Below are positions 18,670 through 21,061 of a DNA stretch of 21,061 nt, piece by piece. Below the pieces are notes generated by a model. The model was not told the DNA's origin. It worked only from the letters and a program-made list of their open reading frames with translations, and searched no databases. The position numbers were made by a program, and so were the translations under genes. Source of the stretch: Hydrogenophaga sp. (lineage in GTDB: Bacteria; Pseudomonadota; Gammaproteobacteria; Burkholderiales; Burkholderiaceae_C); the NCBI GenBank assembly GCA_030684755.1, contig JAUXXN010000047.1, forward strand, positions 1 through 21,061, in the 5' to 3' direction. The first letter of the stretch is position 1; each line of letters starts with the position of its first letter.

Positions 18670-19390
18670 TGAGGAAAACAACGCTCCATGGAAGCCTCCT
18701 TCGGTCGCTGGGTACGGAGAAGCGCCACTCGCGCCACGACTGCGCCAGCACGGTCACGCGCTGGTGGTTGACCCACTCGGGGGCGGCGTCGGCACTGGGC
18801 TGGGTGCTCAGGCCGACCATGTTGAGCGCCGTGCGGCTGGTCCCCGGGTTGTAGGCGCGCACGGCCACGGCGTCGCCCTCGGTGTGCAGAGACCACACCA
18901 ACGGGGGTTTGGCCGCTCGGCTTGACGGCGCCACAAACACCGGCAAAAGGTATTGCAGGGCAAAGTTGACCTCGCCGCCCGCTGCCGTCACGGCACCGGG
19001 TTGCGGCACCTCGGCCAGCACCAGGCGGTAAGCCTGCTCCAGCGGCTGGCGCGTCGGGCTGCGAAACCCCACGCGCACCACCTGCGAAGCCGCCGGCGCC
19101 AACAGGAACAGAGGCGGACTGGCGATGAAGTCCTGCGTTGGCCCGTGCTGGTCGGCGCCGTTCACCACATGCCAGTCCACGACCGTGACTTGGTACAGCA
19201 CCGCACGAGCACCGTCGTTGCGCACGGTCACGGTGGCGCGGCCATCGGACGGCACGTCGATGATGACCGGCGAAATGCTGGTCGCGCCCAGCGCGGGTGC
19301 GCTGAGGCCACTCAGCACCGAGCCCGCCAGCCACAACAACCACGCAAACTTAGAAGGCAATGGTGACCACCACGGTGTCGTTGTAAGCAC
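18605..19390 (-). CDS. Periplasmic pilus chaperone (archaic/SCPU type)
   Basis: This protein of up to 261 aa is the periplasmic chaperone that caps pilus subunits by donor-strand complementation and delivers them to the usher. After a signal peptide ending APALGA it shows ATSISPVIIDVPSDGRATVTVRNDGARAVLYQVTV, the first immunoglobulin-like strands, and PLFLLAPAASQVVRVGF, the conserved subunit-binding G1/F1 region, then a second Ig-like domain with FALQYLLPVFVAP and VVFLNDGTDA. The start is a GTG at 19390 or a TTG at 19360; the latter leaves a shorter signal peptide and an 11-base overlap with the pilin gene. It overlaps the usher gene at its other end. Confidence 0.87.
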   Translation of the reverse strand: MLTTTPWWSPLPSKFAWLLWLAGSVLSGLSAPALGATSISPVIIDVPSDGRATVTVRNDGARAVLYQVTVVDWHVVNGADQHGPTQDFIASPPLFLLAPAASQVVRVGFRSPTRQPLEQAYRLVLAEVPQPGAVTAAGGEVNFALQYLLPVFVAPSSRAAKPPLVWSLHTEGDAVAVRAYNPGTSRTALNMVGLSTQPSADAAPEWVNHQRVTVLAQSWREWRFSVPSDRRRLPWSVVFLNDGTDAAVVVPSTQIRLATAH

Positions 19391-19883
19391 CCGGCGCGTT
19401 GGTCACAGACTCGGCCCCGATCACCCGTCCGTAGATGGTCACGGGTTGGTCCAAGCCGCTGCCGACGGTCGAGGTCAGCAAGTTGTTGGTGGCCGCCGAG
19501 GATGCGGTGGCACCGATGGGCGTGGCGCGCGTGGCGTCGGTGTACACCGCGTAGGGAAGCCGGTTGGCCGCAGACGCCATCTGCCTGCGGTATTCGCCGC
19601 CCGTGCCGCCGGTAACGATGTGGTTCAGGCCGTCGCCCAGGTCGAGCGTGTAGGTGGTGCCGGATGTGCAGACCGCAGTGACAACGGCTTCGGTGTCTTT
19701 GTTGACGCCGGGCAGCACCACACCGAATGCCATCGGGCTGGCGGACACCGAGCAGGCGGTCTCAATGGTGGCGCTCACGTCCATGTTGCCGGCGTTGGTG
19801 AAGGCCTGCGCAGCGGGTGCCAAGCACACAGCCAGCAGGGTCAAGATGGCGGGGACTGTTTTGCGGACGGATTGAATTTTCAT
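19350..19883 (-). CDS. Spore coat U domain major pilin
   Basis: This 177-aa secreted protein is the likely main shaft subunit of the pilus. A signal peptide (MKIQSVRKTVPAILTLLAVCLAPAAQA, 27 residues) is followed by a polar N-terminus suited to be a donor strand (FTNAGNMDVSATIETACSVS). An SCPU domain with C44 and C72 as disulfide pair comes next, and it ends in the hydrophobic strand DTVVVTIAF. It resembles CsuA/B-type pilins. The ATG at 19883 has aaagg eight bases upstream. It is the first gene of a four-gene overlapping operon with chaperone, usher and second subunit. Confidence 0.87.
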   Translation of the reverse strand: MKIQSVRKTVPAILTLLAVCLAPAAQAFTNAGNMDVSATIETACSVSASPMAFGVVLPGVNKDTEAVVTAVCTSGTTYTLDLGDGLNHIVTGGTGGEYRRQMASAANRLPYAVYTDATRATPIGATASSAATNNLLTSTVGSGLDQPVTIYGRVIGAESVTNAPGAYNDTVVVTIAF

Positions 19884-19910
19884 GGTGTAGACCTTTGGCT
19901 TGAGGGCTTC

Positions 19911-19933
19911 GGAGTTTTGGAAGATCCAACTCC
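19911..19933. promoter_or_regulatory. Inverted repeat in the leader of the pilin operon
   Basis: ggagttttgga and tccaactcc pair around a 3-base loop with a 2-base bulge, 28 bp upstream of the pilin start. It may form a hairpin in the 5' leader or serve as an operator. Nothing else certain is seen in the 280-bp gap 19884-20163. Confidence 0.3.
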
Positions 19934-20163
19934 AGAAGACTTATGGGCCATGGTAGGTCTGGCTGCGAGCATGGTCTGTTGCACAGCGAACATGGACAGC
20001 CATGAAGCTGCGTTTTAACGTCGGGCCATCCTTCGGTTGCCCCATGCACCTTGACCCGCCGCCGTGCGCAAAACACCTTTCCCCCCACAGACCACCCGTC
20101 CATATAAACAAATGACCTAAAAGTATTTTGATTCCCAGGCCGCGCGCGCCATGATCCGCGCCC

Positions 20164-21061
20164 ATGTCACTTCCCGAATCCACCCACGCCCTGGCCGTGG
20201 GCATGCTCCTCGTTTTTTTGTTCATCAGCTTCGTGCGCGAGTGGGTCAAGCCCGACATGGCGGTGCTGGCCGTTGTGGCGCTGTTGCTGGTGCTGGGGCT
20301 GCTCACCCCGGCCAAGATGCTGGGCGTATTCAGCAACAGCGCGCCCTTCACCATCGCCTGCCTGTTCATCATCAGTGGCGCGCTCAGCCGCACCGGCTGT
20401 GTGGACTGGCTGGGCGAGCGCATCGCGCAGGCGGCCAACGGCAGTGAATTTCGCTTGCTGGTGGGCCTGCTGCTGGTGGGCTTGCTGGTGTCGCCTTTCA
20501 TCAACAACACGCCGGTGGTGATGGTGATGATCCCGGTGGTCATCAGCCTGGCCACGCGGCTGTCGCTCAGCCCGTCTCGGCTGCTGATTCCGCTGTCTTA
20601 CGCCACCATTTTGGGCGGCACGGTCACGCTGGTGGGCACGTCCACCAACATCCTGGTGGACGGGGTGGCGCGCAGCATGGGGCTGGCACCGTTCAGCATG
20701 TTCGAGATCACCGCGCCCGCGCTGGTGATTGCGCTGCTGGGCTGCGCCTTCATGTTGCTGTTTGCGCGGCGCTGGCTGCCCGCGCGCGAAACGCTGACGC
20801 AGCAGTTCACCGCCCAAACCGACCGCCTGTTCATGACCGAGCTGTTTGTGCCCGCCGGTTCGCGGCTGGCCGGGCGCAGCCTGCAAGACGCCCGCTTGGC
20901 CAGCGGCAGCGTGCAGGTGCTCAAGCTGTTTCGCGGCGAAGAAGAATGGAGCGCGCCCGCGCCCGACACCCGTTTGCAAACCGGCGACCGCCTGGTGGTG
21001 CATTCGCGCAGCAGCGCCATGGTGGACCTGCGCAACAGCGATCTGATTGGCCTGCACGCCG
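20164..21061 (+). CDS. SLC13-family permease with TrkA-C domain (partial, runs off right edge)
   Basis: The first 299 codons of a polytopic inner-membrane transporter begin at ATG 20164 and continue past the window. Several spans are visible (about 8-24, 32-48, 60-75, 97-130, 140-168 and 183-201). The twin signatures of the divalent-anion/sodium symporter fold are present: SPFINNTPVVMVMIP (110-124) and GGTVTLVGTSTNILV (151-165). After the spans a soluble TrkA-C/RCK_C-like domain starts (about 222-290, LFVPAGSRLAGRSLQDARL through TGDRLVVHSRSSAMVDL), as in bacterial SLC13 proteins with inserted regulatory domains. Substrate may be sulfate, dicarboxylate or another anion. It is divergent from the pilus operon and probably unrelated to it. 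Confidence 0.87.
   Translation, partial: MSLPESTHALAVGMLLVFLFISFVREWVKPDMAVLAVVALLLVLGLLTPAKMLGVFSNSAPFTIACLFIISGALSRTGCVDWLGERIAQAANGSEFRLLVGLLLVGLLVSPFINNTPVVMVMIPVVISLATRLSLSPSRLLIPLSYATILGGTVTLVGTSTNILVDGVARSMGLAPFSMFEITAPALVIALLGCAFMLLFARRWLPARETLTQQFTAQTDRLFMTELFVPAGSRLAGRSLQDARLASGSVQVLKLFRGEEEWSAPAPDTRLQTGDRLVVHSRSSAMVDLRNSDLIGLHA

Noticed and set aside
20167..21057. Minus-strand frame of 296 codons at the right edge
   Set aside because: The plus strand encodes a conserved SLC13 permease over the same bases; the minus product is compositionally biased His/Gln/Arg sequence.

Overview
The window is GC-rich, densely packed bacterial DNA. Its gene content and protein sequences (Fur/Zur, ZnuABC, CobW, spore-coat-U pili, AztD-like propeller) and the very GC-biased third codon positions point to a betaproteobacterium, most likely of the Comamonadaceae. 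That placement is an inference from protein style; no rRNA or other phylogenetic marker is present.

Region 1 (1-10602) is a zinc-starvation island. A Fur/Zur-type repressor gene runs off the left edge on the minus strand. It is divergent from a long plus-strand run: a possible 53-aa membrane peptide, znuC (ATPase with a His-rich tail), znuB (permease), znuA (binding protein with a His-rich loop), two COG0523/CobW GTPases, and a HisI paralog that has lost one of its three zinc-ligand cysteines. After a 106-bp gap comes a second, tightly coupled module: an AztD-like zinc-chaperone lipoprotein, an outer-membrane beta-barrel with a His-rich loop, a second ZnuA/AztC-type binding protein and a second ABC-3 permease. 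This module has no ATPase of its own. The 262-bp zur/znu intergenic region carries a nested dyad centred on 401/402, a good candidate Zur operator. Together the genes could move zinc across the outer membrane, through periplasmic carriers and two permeases, into the cytosol, where the GTPases could allot it and the HisI paralog could stand in for a zinc-dependent enzyme.

Region 2 (10603-11519) holds the wreck of a second copy of the same operon: the last 210 bp of a znuA (200/210 identical to the intact gene), then a decayed cobW start, then the tail of a hisI, in the same order as the live operon. An intact DUF1636 metal-binding-type gene follows.

Region 3 (11747-15582) has a glutathione S-transferase-like gene, then a minus-strand SDR plus membrane-protein pair divergent from a secreted alpha/beta hydrolase and a MerR-family regulator. 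Both divergent promoters contain nearly the same dyad between -35 and -10 elements spaced 19-20 bp apart, the hallmark of MerR-type control.

Region 4 (15583-21061) begins with a 103-bp MITE-like element with 19-bp terminal inverted repeats. It continues with a minus-strand archaic chaperone-usher pilus operon (pilin, chaperone, usher, second spore-coat-U subunit), and ends with the first 299 codons of a plus-strand SLC13-type permease that is cut by the window edge. No rRNA, tRNA, CRISPR array or transposase gene was seen.
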